Of a DNA stretch of 9,219 nucleotides, positions 1-6,140 are shown piece by piece (the first letter of the stretch is position 1; every line of letters begins with the position of its first letter). Origin of the DNA: Chloroflexota bacterium (lineage in GTDB: Bacteria; Chloroflexota; Anaerolineae; Anaerolineales; DRMV01); the NCBI GenBank assembly GCA_013153335.1, contig JAADEP010000129.1, positions 1 through 9,219 of the forward strand. The letters run 5' to 3'. Made by a program: the position numbers and the translations under genes. The notes beneath the pieces are model-generated. The model was not told where the DNA came from and did not search any database. It was given only the letters and a program-made list of their open reading frames with translations.

Positions 1-369
1 GTAGCGTGCAGTCGAGATTGGTCTTATTGGAGTTTAGGCGGCGCACTCGCAGGGATTCTTTCGCCGTATGGGATGCCCGGCGTGCCCATCTTCCTGACTC
101 TTACCGGAGCGCGGAGCTTGCGTGCATTGGTAGCTTTTATACTCTACGCCACGGGACTCGCCTGGCTCACATGGCCCCTGTCCGTGCCGCCTGAAGTCTT
201 GGATTATTACGCGTACACTGGGTCTTTTATGCGCATCTTCCACTTGGGCATGTTGGGGTATGCGTTGACCTTGGCCGTATTGCGCCCCGCGCCCGCGCCG
301 CCTCAAGACGCGGTCCACTGCCCTTTTACCCTGGCAACATCCCGCACGAACCGAAGCCCGAACCGCTAG
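1..369 (+). CDS. C-terminal part of a polytopic membrane protein (5' end outside window)
   Basis: The frame is open from base 1 to a TAG at 367-369, giving 122 codons with no start needed inside the window, so this is the 3' end of a longer gene. The peptide is strongly hydrophobic: a segment around residues 12-34 with a SPYG motif, a clear membrane span at about 42-60, and another at about 76-94, followed by a Pro/Ala-rich and then basic tail of about 28 residues. The SPYG element and the short helices recall the C-terminal membrane part of GT87-like (DUF2029) polyprenyl-phosphate-dependent mannosyltransferases, but this is only a resemblance and the family is not established. The last 4 bases overlap the stop of the convergent LysE-family gene. 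A membrane location is well supported; the enzymatic role is unknown. Confidence 0.6.
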   Translation, partial: VACSRDWSYWSLGGALAGILSPYGMPGVPIFLTLTGARSLRALVAFILYATGLAWLTWPLSVPPEVLDYYAYTGSFMRIFHLGMLGYALTLAVLRPAPAPPQDAVHCPFTLATSRTNRSPNR

Positions 370-1022
370 TGGTGCAACATGCTCCACCCGAAGGTGTGGG
401 CCAAGGCTTCGAACAAAAGCCAGAGGCCAAAGAGGGCCAAAAGGCCGGCTGCCAAGCGCTGGATCTGATGCAGCTGTCGCCATGTTAGGCGCTCGCGCCA
501 GCGGGCGGTCAGCGGCGCGAGAAAGAACCACCACGAAGCCGAGCCCAGGGCAACGCCCAACACAGCCCAAATCGCGCGCCAGCCATGGGGGATTTGGAGC
601 AAGGCAAATAGCGCCCAAAAAATGAGCAGCAACATAGGGTTGGTGAGGGTGAACAAGAAAGTGGAAAGAAACGCGCGGGAAGGGCGATGACTCCCTTGTG
701 TCGCCTGGGTCCATTCAGAGTCAAATGTCCGCGAAGGCAATGCAAAAGGGCGCTGCCACGAGCGGACGCCCAAGTAAAGCAGAAAAGCTCCACCGGCCAG
801 GCGCAGCACCGTTTGCTGCCCAAGGATGAAGTCCGAGAAAGCCGCTAAACCACAGCCCGCGATGCACGCGTAGAGCGCGTCCGCGGCCGCGGCCCCTAAA
901 CCCGAAAGCAACCCAGCTTGCGGACCTTCATGAAGCAAGCGCTGAAAGCACAATAGCCCCACGGGCCCTAACGGTACCGCAACCACCACACCAATGATGA
1001 ATCCTTTCAGGACCAAAACCAT
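366..1022 (-). CDS. LysE/RhtB-family amino-acid exporter
   Basis: This 218-residue, highly hydrophobic protein looks like the LysE superfamily of about 200-residue, six-helix exporters that move amino acids or related small molecules out of the cell. The N-terminus carries the typical helix with a PLGPVG motif (about residues 17-22), then a Gly/Ala-rich helix with GLGAAAADALYA (about 42-53), a helix with GGAFLLYLGVRSW, a charged central loop, and helices around the family-typical LTNPMLLLIF segment and the C-terminal LAAGLLALFGLWLLFEAL. The start is ambiguous: GGAGG at 1032-1036 lies 9 nt from the ATG at 1022 and 6 nt from a TTG at 1025; ATG is chosen. It is the last gene of the hrcA-grpE-dnaJ unit, 39 nt after dnaJ, which suggests co-transcription. 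The substrate cannot be told from sequence. Confidence 0.85.
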   Translation of the reverse strand: MVLVLKGFIIGVVVAVPLGPVGLLCFQRLLHEGPQAGLLSGLGAAAADALYACIAGCGLAAFSDFILGQQTVLRLAGGAFLLYLGVRSWQRPFALPSRTFDSEWTQATQGSHRPSRAFLSTFLFTLTNPMLLLIFWALFALLQIPHGWRAIWAVLGVALGSASWWFFLAPLTARWRERLTWRQLHQIQRLAAGLLALFGLWLLFEALAHTFGWSMLHH

Positions 1023-1061
1023 CAATATGCGCCTCCATCGCCGGCCCGTGCTTCCTTCGGG

Positions 1062-2180
1062 CTAGGCGCTTAGCCATTCCTTGACCCGCTCCCAGAAACT
1101 GCGGCCCTGGGGCTTGACCTCGGTGCCCAACGTGCGCGCCAATTCCTGGAACAAACGCTCTTGTTCGGGCGTGAGGTGCTTGGGGATTTCCACGTGGATG
1201 ATCACGCGCTGATCGCCCCGGCCCCCTTTGGGCTTGGGCACCCCCTTGCCCGGCATGACCAACACATCCCCCGACTGGGTGCCGCGCGGGATGCGTAATT
1301 TGGCCGGGCCGTCGACGGTGGGGACTTCGACCTCGGCCCCTAACGCGGCTTGGGCCACGTTGATGGTGAGGTTGAGCAGGATGTCGTTGCCTTGCCGTCG
1401 GAAGTAGGGATGGGGCTTGACCCGCACGTTGAGGTAGAGATCGCCCGGCGGTCCCCCGTTCTCGCCCGGCTGGCCTTCGCCCGGGATGCGCACCCGATAG
1501 CCGTCGTCCACGCCGGGCGGGATGACCACCACTTTGCGCACCGTGGTCTCGACCTGACCCGTGCCGCGGCATTGCTGGCACGGATAGGGCACCACCACGC
1601 CCGACCCGCCACACGTGGGGCACGTGGCCACTTGGGTCATGGGACCCAGGAACGTACGCACCGTGTGCCGCACCTGGCCCTGGCCATGACACGTGGGGCA
1701 CACTTGGGGCGAAGTTCCAGGTTCGACGCCTGTGCCCTTGCAACGAGGACAAGGCTCACGACGCCGGAAGGTCACTTCCTTTTCCGTGCCAAAAACCGCT
1801 TCCTCAAAGTCCAGCGTCACCTTGACCTGGATATTCTTGCCGCGCCGGGGCCGGGCTCGCCGTCGGGATGGGCCAATGTTGAAAAACTCGCTGAACAGAT
1901 CGAACAGGTCGACAAAATCGCGCCAGGCATCCGCCCCAGCCCCGCCCGCCGGCCCGGGCTCCACGCCCGCGTGGCCAAAGCGGTCGTACCGCGCGCGTTT
2001 CTCCGGGTCCGAGAGCACCGCGTAGGCCTCGTTGATCTCCTTGAAGCGCTCTTCTGCATCGGGCTCTTGACTTACGTCAGGATGATATTTTCGGGCCAGG
2101 TTGCGAAACGCGCGCTTGATTTCCTCTTGGGTTGCATTCCGCGGTACGCCCAAAATCTCGTAATAATCCCGCTTGGCCAT
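1062..2180 (-). CDS. dnaJ: Chaperone protein DnaJ (type I Hsp40)
   Basis: This 372-residue cytoplasmic co-chaperone delivers unfolded clients to DnaK and stimulates its ATPase. All type I parts are present in order: a J domain at about 2-68 opening with KRDYYEILGV and carrying HPD at 33-35; a short, Gly-poor G/F linker that includes a DLFDLFSEFF stretch at about 90-100; and a zinc region with four CxxCxGxG repeats, with cysteines at 144/147, 161/164, 187/190 and 201/204. These are followed by the C-terminal client-binding beta domains (GDLYLNVRVKPHPYF, PTVDGPAKLRIPRGTQSGDVL). A GTG nine bases upstream (2189) is open in frame, but it lies inside the AGGTGG Shine-Dalgarno (2186-2191), which sits 5 nt before the ATG at 2180, so the ATG is preferred. 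It follows grpE by 37 nt. No dnaK lies between them. Confidence 0.97.
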   Translation of the reverse strand: MAKRDYYEILGVPRNATQEEIKRAFRNLARKYHPDVSQEPDAEERFKEINEAYAVLSDPEKRARYDRFGHAGVEPGPAGGAGADAWRDFVDLFDLFSEFFNIGPSRRRARPRRGKNIQVKVTLDFEEAVFGTEKEVTFRRREPCPRCKGTGVEPGTSPQVCPTCHGQGQVRHTVRTFLGPMTQVATCPTCGGSGVVVPYPCQQCRGTGQVETTVRKVVVIPPGVDDGYRVRIPGEGQPGENGGPPGDLYLNVRVKPHPYFRRQGNDILLNLTINVAQAALGAEVEVPTVDGPAKLRIPRGTQSGDVLVMPGKGVPKPKGGRGDQRVIIHVEIPKHLTPEQERLFQELARTLGTEVKPQGRSFWERVKEWLSA

Positions 2181-2217
2181 GGCGTCCACCTACTCTCGAA
2201 GCTGAGGGATGGGTACC

Positions 2218-2874
2218 TTACTGGGCGACCTTGACCAAAGCTGGACGCAGCAACACCTGCCCTACCCGGTACCCCTTCCGCAAGACCTCAAGGATGTGGT
2301 TGCTTTCAACCTCATCGCTGGGTTCCGCCGCCACTGCCTCGTGTTCAAAGGGGTCAAAGGGATCGCCAACCTGGGGCTCGATGGGCTCCAGGCCCTGGCT
2401 ATAGAGCGCGTTTTGCAACTTTTGGAAGATCAGCTCCACACCCGTGGCCCATTCGGCCCACTTGGTGCTGGGATCCTCGATGCTGGGCCGATTGGCCAGC
2501 GCGAGGTCGATGTCGTCCAACACATCCAAGAAAGGCTTGAGCACCTCGGCTTTGAGCCGTTGCCGGGTCGCTTCTTCTTGCTGTGCAACGCGCTTGCGAT
2601 AGTTGTCAAACTCGGCCAACGAGCGTTGCCAGCCCTCGAGATACTCTTGGGCCTGCTCGCGCGCCTTCTCCAGTTCCTGCTTGAGGGATTCGATCTCTCG
2701 CATGGTTCCTTCCGCCTTTTCTTCAGGATGGGAGGATTCGACCGCAGCGGTTTCTTGGGCCGCGGTCTCCTCCGACGAGGCCGGGGCCGGAGGGCCTTCG
2801 GCCTCGGGTTGGGTTTCGGCGGGCATGGACGCCCGAGGTTCTTGATCGTGGTTCGGTGCAGCCTTATCGGCCAT
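2218..2874 (-). CDS. grpE: Nucleotide exchange factor GrpE
   Basis: GrpE is the dimeric cytoplasmic cofactor that releases ADP from DnaK. The 218-residue protein has a disordered, Ala/Glu/Pro-rich N-terminus (about 1-55), a long charged coiled-coil helix (about 57-110) including the family-typical FDNYRKR at 89-95, then VLKPFLDVLDDIDLAL (111-126), and ends with the beta-domain signature VLRKGYRVGQ near 197-206 followed by VLLRPALVKVAQ. The start at ATG 2874 has AGGAGG seven bases upstream. It lies 27 nt after hrcA and 37 nt before dnaJ on the same strand. The acidic N-terminal extension is somewhat long but normal for the family. Confidence 0.96.
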   Translation of the reverse strand: MADKAAPNHDQEPRASMPAETQPEAEGPPAPASSEETAAQETAAVESSHPEEKAEGTMREIESLKQELEKAREQAQEYLEGWQRSLAEFDNYRKRVAQQEEATRQRLKAEVLKPFLDVLDDIDLALANRPSIEDPSTKWAEWATGVELIFQKLQNALYSQGLEPIEPQVGDPFDPFEHEAVAAEPSDEVESNHILEVLRKGYRVGQVLLRPALVKVAQ

Positions 2875-2901
2875 GGTTTTGCCTCCTGGGTTCAGGGTGG
2901 A

Positions 2902-3969
2902 TTAGGGCGTTTCGTTCGCGCCTTCGGCTCGGTCCATCAATTCGGTCAGGACCTGAGCCATGAACCCTACCGCGGGGATGGCCCGCTGATAGGGGATGCG
3001 CAACGGCCCGACCACGCTGACCAGGCCTCCAACATGACGGCCATATCGGCCCCAGATAATCGCGCAATGTTGCAGCTCTTGCCCTCGTTCGGCCGCGCCG
3101 ATGAGGATGTGTACCCGCCCGGGCGGCTCTTCGCTGGTCGGGCCAAAGAGATCCTCGAGAATGCGGAACCCTTCCTCGACCCAACGGGCAAAGGCCTGCG
3201 CGGCGGGCGAATCCGGCTCTTTTTGGAGCAGATAGTGCAGTCCAGCTCGATAGACCCGGGCGCCCACCGAACGCCGCGCGGCCTCTTGCACTTCCTCAGC
3301 GATCACCTGCAAGAGCAAGGTCTCGGCCGGACTGCTGCCGCTCAGCCGAGCGATGGCTTCGCCGTCCAGGCCCTGGGTACGTTGGGTGAGCCGCTCGGTG
3401 AGCACGGTGAGTTCGCGGCGGCTTAGGGTTTGGGGCAGCAGCAAAAGCCGTTGCCGCACTTCGCCGCCTTCCAACACCACCACCAAAAGCACCTGTCGCC
3501 CCCGCACCGGCACCAACGCAATATGCGACACACGCGCGACCGGGGTGTCGGGCCCGGTGACAATGGCCGCGGCTTGGGCCTGACGGGCCAAAAGCCGCGC
3601 GGCCAGGGGCAGCCAGCGGCTGCTGTCATACGCGGCCTCTTGGAACGCGCGGCGGATAGCCTCGCGTTCCTCGGGCGAGAGTGAAACCCGGGGCAGCATC
3701 TCTTGCACGGCCACCCGATAGCCCTTGGGTGTCGGCACCCGCCCGGCCGACGGATGGGGCTGACTCAGGTATCCGGCCGCGGTGAGTACGGCCAGCTCAT
3801 TACGCACCGTCGCCGGGCTATAGGGCAATCGATAGGTCTCGACCAACCACTGCGAGCCGATCGGGCGCCCGTGTTCAATATACGCCTGAACGACCAAGGA
3901 AAGCAAATACCGTTGCCGGGCAGTTAACGCACGCGCGGCCTCGGCCGCGTGAACCATCGCCTCGGCCAT
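2902..3969 (-). CDS. hrcA: Heat-inducible transcription repressor HrcA
   Basis: HrcA is a dimeric repressor that binds CIRCE operators of heat-shock genes and loses activity when the GroEL/chaperone pool is depleted. The 355-residue length is normal for the family. The N-terminal winged helix spans about residues 15-85: RQRYLLSLVVQAYIEHGRPI, then the recognition part SPATVRNELAVLTAAGYL and the family signature PHPSAGRVPTPKGYR. A GAF-like middle region follows, and the C-terminal part has the typical GLVSVVGPLRIPYQRAI before a final helix. The first ATG (3969) is preferred over an in-frame ATG at 3957 because AGAGG lies 5 nt upstream of it. As first gene of the hrcA-grpE-dnaJ-LysE unit it probably regulates its own operon, although no canonical CIRCE is visible upstream. 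Confidence 0.96.
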   Translation of the reverse strand: MAEAMVHAAEAARALTARQRYLLSLVVQAYIEHGRPIGSQWLVETYRLPYSPATVRNELAVLTAAGYLSQPHPSAGRVPTPKGYRVAVQEMLPRVSLSPEEREAIRRAFQEAAYDSSRWLPLAARLLARQAQAAAIVTGPDTPVARVSHIALVPVRGRQVLLVVVLEGGEVRQRLLLLPQTLSRRELTVLTERLTQRTQGLDGEAIARLSGSSPAETLLLQVIAEEVQEAARRSVGARVYRAGLHYLLQKEPDSPAAQAFARWVEEGFRILEDLFGPTSEEPPGRVHILIGAAERGQELQHCAIIWGRYGRHVGGLVSVVGPLRIPYQRAIPAVGFMAQVLTELMDRAEGANETP

Positions 3970-4021
3970 AACTCCCTCTCCGGCCCGGGTTCCAGGTTCA
4001 TCTTACCATGGGCACCCGGAC

Positions 4022-4034
4022 TTAGCGCATTAGA
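4022..4034 (-). promoter_or_regulatory. Possible hrcA -10 element with a degenerate half-CIRCE
   Basis: On the minus strand, about 53 bases before the hrcA ATG, TCTAAT (4029-4034; five of six matches to TATAAT) runs directly into ATGCGCTAA (4022-4030). The latter matches six of nine positions of the CIRCE right arm GAGTGCTAA. The left arm expected nine bases further on matches only three of nine, and no good -35 lies at 16-18 nt. Position and overlap are what a HrcA operator would need, but the match is weak and could be chance. Confidence 0.25.
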
Positions 4035-4048
4035 AAAGTGTATGAAGT

Positions 4049-4063
4049 CCAAAAGCCTTTTGG
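4049..4063. promoter_or_regulatory. Perfect 7+1+7 palindrome (operator candidate)
   Basis: CCAAAAG-C-CTTTTGG is a perfect inverted repeat of two 7-bp arms around one base. Its right arm runs straight into the TATAAT box of the rightward promoter and contributes the TGG of its extended -10. It also lies upstream of the possible hrcA start region. The geometry suits a dimeric repressor that would block RNA polymerase; the binding protein is unknown, and the site does not resemble CIRCE. Confidence 0.45.
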
Positions 4064-4069
4064 TATAAT
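4061..4069 (+). promoter_or_regulatory. Extended -10 promoter for the methyltransferase/reductase gene
   Basis: TGGTATAAT matches the extended -10 consensus (TGn plus a perfect TATAAT). The bases 17-18 nt upstream, around 4040-4046, show no convincing -35, as is common for extended -10 promoters. Transcription would begin near 4076, leaving a leader of about 120 nt before the ATG at 4196. That leader contains a 17-nt pyrimidine-only run at 4100-4116. Confidence 0.6.
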
Positions 4070-4127
4070 CAAGTCATCACACCGGATTGTACCGTTGCGT
4101 TTCCTTCTCTTCCCCTGTTCGTTTCGG

Positions 4128-4199
4128 ATGGGCAGCACCTTAGCAGGCAAGGGCCAATTCACCGAGCCGCTTCGCTTTGATTTAACGAGGGCGAGATGA
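4128..4199 (+). CDS. Possible 23-codon leader ORF ending in an ATGA overlap
   Basis: An ATG at 4128 opens 23 codons that end at TGA 4197-4199. That TGA overlaps the ATG (4196-4198) of the following gene in the ATGA arrangement typical of translational coupling. No Shine-Dalgarno stands before the ATG, and the peptide contains no run of Met or other regulatory residue. It may be chance; it is listed because of the overlap and its place inside a predicted leader. Confidence 0.18.
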   Translation: MGSTLAGKGQFTEPLRFDLTRAR

Positions 4200-6121
4200 C
4201 CAAACCAGCCTCGCAACCCCGGGCCCGTTTTGAGGCCTTGCTCAAGCAAGGGAAACCGGTGCTCTTGGACGGTGCGCTGGGCACCGAAATCCACGCGCGA
4301 GGCGTGCCCTTTGACGAAAGCTTTGACGCGCTCAACCTGCGGCAACCCGAGCTCATCCTTGACCTGCATCGCCAATACGCGGAAGCGGGCGCGCAAATTT
4401 TACTGACCAACACCTTTGGGGCAAATCGCTACCGGTTGGCCGCGCACGGGCTCGAGGACCAAGTGCGCGCCATCAACGAAGCTGGCGTGCGCCTCGCGCG
4501 CCAAGCCGCGCGCGAAGCTGGCCGGGAGGACATCTTAATCGCGGGCGATATTGGCCCCCTGGGCGTGCGCGTCGCGCCCCTGGGCCCGGTGCAGCCCGAA
4601 GACGCGCGCGCCGCGTTCGCGGAGCAGATCCAAGCCCTGGCCGATGCCGGCGTGGACCTGCTGGTCATCGAGACCATGACCGACCTCAACGAAATGCGCG
4701 AGGCCCTCGCGGCCGCGCGCGAAGTCGCGCCCCATTTGCCCGTGGTCGCGAGCATGACCTTCACCCGCGACGATCGCACCCTCTTAGGCGAAACGCCCGC
4801 GCAAGTGGCCCGGGCCCTGCACGAATGGGGCGCGGATGTCATCGGCGCGAATTGCTCTGGCGGGCCCGCGCAACTTTTGCGCGTGCTCCAACAAATGCGA
4901 CAAGCCGTGCCCGACGCCATATACTGGATCAAGCCGAACGCGGGCTGGCCCGAACAAGTGGGCGACCGCATCGTCTACCCCGCGGGGCCGGATTATTTCG
5001 CCGAATACGCGGAGGCCTACGCGCGCGCGGGTGCGTCTTTCGTGGGCGGATGTTGCGGAACCAATCCGCAACACATTCACGCCATGCGGATCGCGTTGGA
5101 TCGGTTCGAACCCCAACCGCCGCAAACCGAAGTGCGCGTGGTCGCTGCGCCTGCCTCGCCTCGGACTGCGGTGCGTCGTACCCAGCCGGCCGGCGGCCCC
5201 CCGGGACAGCCGACCGTGCCCTCCCGCCTCGCGGCTGCGCTGGCCCGCGGCGAGTTTGTCTTCGCGGTCGAGATGTCGCCCCCCCGCGGGGTGGACCTCA
5301 GCCGGCTGCTCGAAGGCGCGCGGCAGCTCGCGCAAGCGGGCGCGCACGTCATCGACGTGACCGATAGCCCCATGGCCCGGATGCGCATGAGTCCATGGGC
5401 CGTTTGTCACCGCATCCAGGCGGAAGTGGGCATCGAAACCACCTTGCACTTCCCCACACGGGGGCGCAATTTACTACGGGTGCAGGGCGACTTGCTGGCC
5501 GCCCACGCGCTCGGCATCCGAAACATTTTCGTTGTGATGGGCGATCCCACGGCCATCGGGGACTATCCTGAGGCCATGGACCATTATGATCTTACGCCAA
5601 CGGGCCTCATCCGCTTGATCAAACGCAAGTTCAATCAAGGGTCGGATCATGCGGGTAACCCCTTGGGCCAGGCGACGCAATTTTTCGTCGGCGCGGCCCT
5701 CAATCTAACGCCCCAAGATCCAGAACGGGAAATGAAGCTCATTCGGCGCAAATTGCGCGCGGGGGCTGACTTTTTCCTCACCCAGCCGGTCTATGACCCC
5801 GCGCAAGCGCGCGCCTTTTTAGAAACATATGAAGCGCGCTATGGGCCCATCCCCGTGCCGATTCTCGTGGGCATTTTGCCCTTGGCCACGGTGCGGCACG
5901 CGCGCTTTTTGCATCATGAGGTCCCGGGCATCACCATCTCGGAGGATATGATGCGGCGCTTAGAACAAGCTGGCGAACGCAGTCGTGAAGAAGGCGTACG
6001 CATCGCGGTGGAAATTGCCCGTGCCATTCGCCCATGGGCTGCAGGGCTCTATATTATGCCGCCCTTCCGCCGCTATGACATGGCGGTAGCCATTATTGAA
6101 GCCCTGCGCACGAACGCGTAG
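4196..6121 (+). CDS. Bifunctional homocysteine S-methyltransferase / 5,10-methylenetetrahydrofolate reductase
   Basis: This 641-residue cytoplasmic fusion has two enzyme domains. The N-terminal barrel (about 10-305) is a Pfam S-methyl_trans homocysteine methyltransferase. It starts with PVLLDGALGTEI and has the three zinc/homocysteine cysteines: C220 in GANCSGG, and C286-C287 in GGCCGTNP. A Pro/Ala-rich linker (about 306-340) leads to a MetF-type reductase barrel (about 345-640). There E359 in AVEMSPP is at the place of the MetF active-site Glu, followed by the flavin/folate motif MGDPTAIGD (D450) and FFLTQPVYD (Q530). The layout matches Bacillus YitJ-type proteins (about 610 residues). There is no cobalamin or pterin domain as in full MetH, so the methyl donor for the first domain is uncertain. 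GAGG lies 5 nt before the ATG. The extended -10 at 4061-4069 probably drives it. Confidence 0.93.
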   Translation: MTKPASQPRARFEALLKQGKPVLLDGALGTEIHARGVPFDESFDALNLRQPELILDLHRQYAEAGAQILLTNTFGANRYRLAAHGLEDQVRAINEAGVRLARQAAREAGREDILIAGDIGPLGVRVAPLGPVQPEDARAAFAEQIQALADAGVDLLVIETMTDLNEMREALAAAREVAPHLPVVASMTFTRDDRTLLGETPAQVARALHEWGADVIGANCSGGPAQLLRVLQQMRQAVPDAIYWIKPNAGWPEQVGDRIVYPAGPDYFAEYAEAYARAGASFVGGCCGTNPQHIHAMRIALDRFEPQPPQTEVRVVAAPASPRTAVRRTQPAGGPPGQPTVPSRLAAALARGEFVFAVEMSPPRGVDLSRLLEGARQLAQAGAHVIDVTDSPMARMRMSPWAVCHRIQAEVGIETTLHFPTRGRNLLRVQGDLLAAHALGIRNIFVVMGDPTAIGDYPEAMDHYDLTPTGLIRLIKRKFNQGSDHAGNPLGQATQFFVGAALNLTPQDPEREMKLIRRKLRAGADFFLTQPVYDPAQARAFLETYEARYGPIPVPILVGILPLATVRHARFLHHEVPGITISEDMMRRLEQAGERSREEGVRIAVEIARAIRPWAAGLYIMPPFRRYDMAVAIIEALRTNA

Positions 6122-6140
6122 CAAGCCATCGGAGCCGAAC

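Noticed and set aside
34..714. 226-codon minus-strand open frame overlapping the LysE gene and the left-edge gene
   Set aside because: It is Arg/Pro/His-rich with no motif. The two frames kept here give coherent membrane proteins.
1044..1062. Short GCCCG/CGGGC stem after dnaJ as a terminator
   Set aside because: It has only five base pairs with a 9-base loop and no T-run, and the next gene is closely spaced, so the operon most likely continues.
1350..2234. 294-codon + strand open frame antisense to dnaJ
   Set aside because: Its peptide is His/Arg/Ala-rich without family motifs, while the opposite strand encodes a complete DnaJ.
2209..3426. 405-codon + strand open frame antisense to grpE and hrcA
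   Set aside because: It lies opposite two well-recognised genes, has no recognisable domain and crosses their boundary. High GC with biased codons readily leaves such frames open.
4172..4196. TGATTTAAC near the methyltransferase start, reminiscent of the SAM-II riboswitch core
   Set aside because: The partner stem and the downstream pseudoknot strand of SAM-II are missing, and the start codon follows too soon. No SAM-I, cobalamin or SAH pattern was seen in the leader either.
4784..5449. 221-codon minus-strand open frame inside the methyltransferase/reductase gene
   Set aside because: It is fully contained in the fusion gene, Arg/His-rich, and without a recognisable ribosome site or domain.
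6096..6140. Upstream start for the CapA-like gene
   Set aside because: It would overlap the preceding gene by 26 nt, lacks a Shine-Dalgarno, and would add a non-signal-like extension before the lipoprotein signal peptide.
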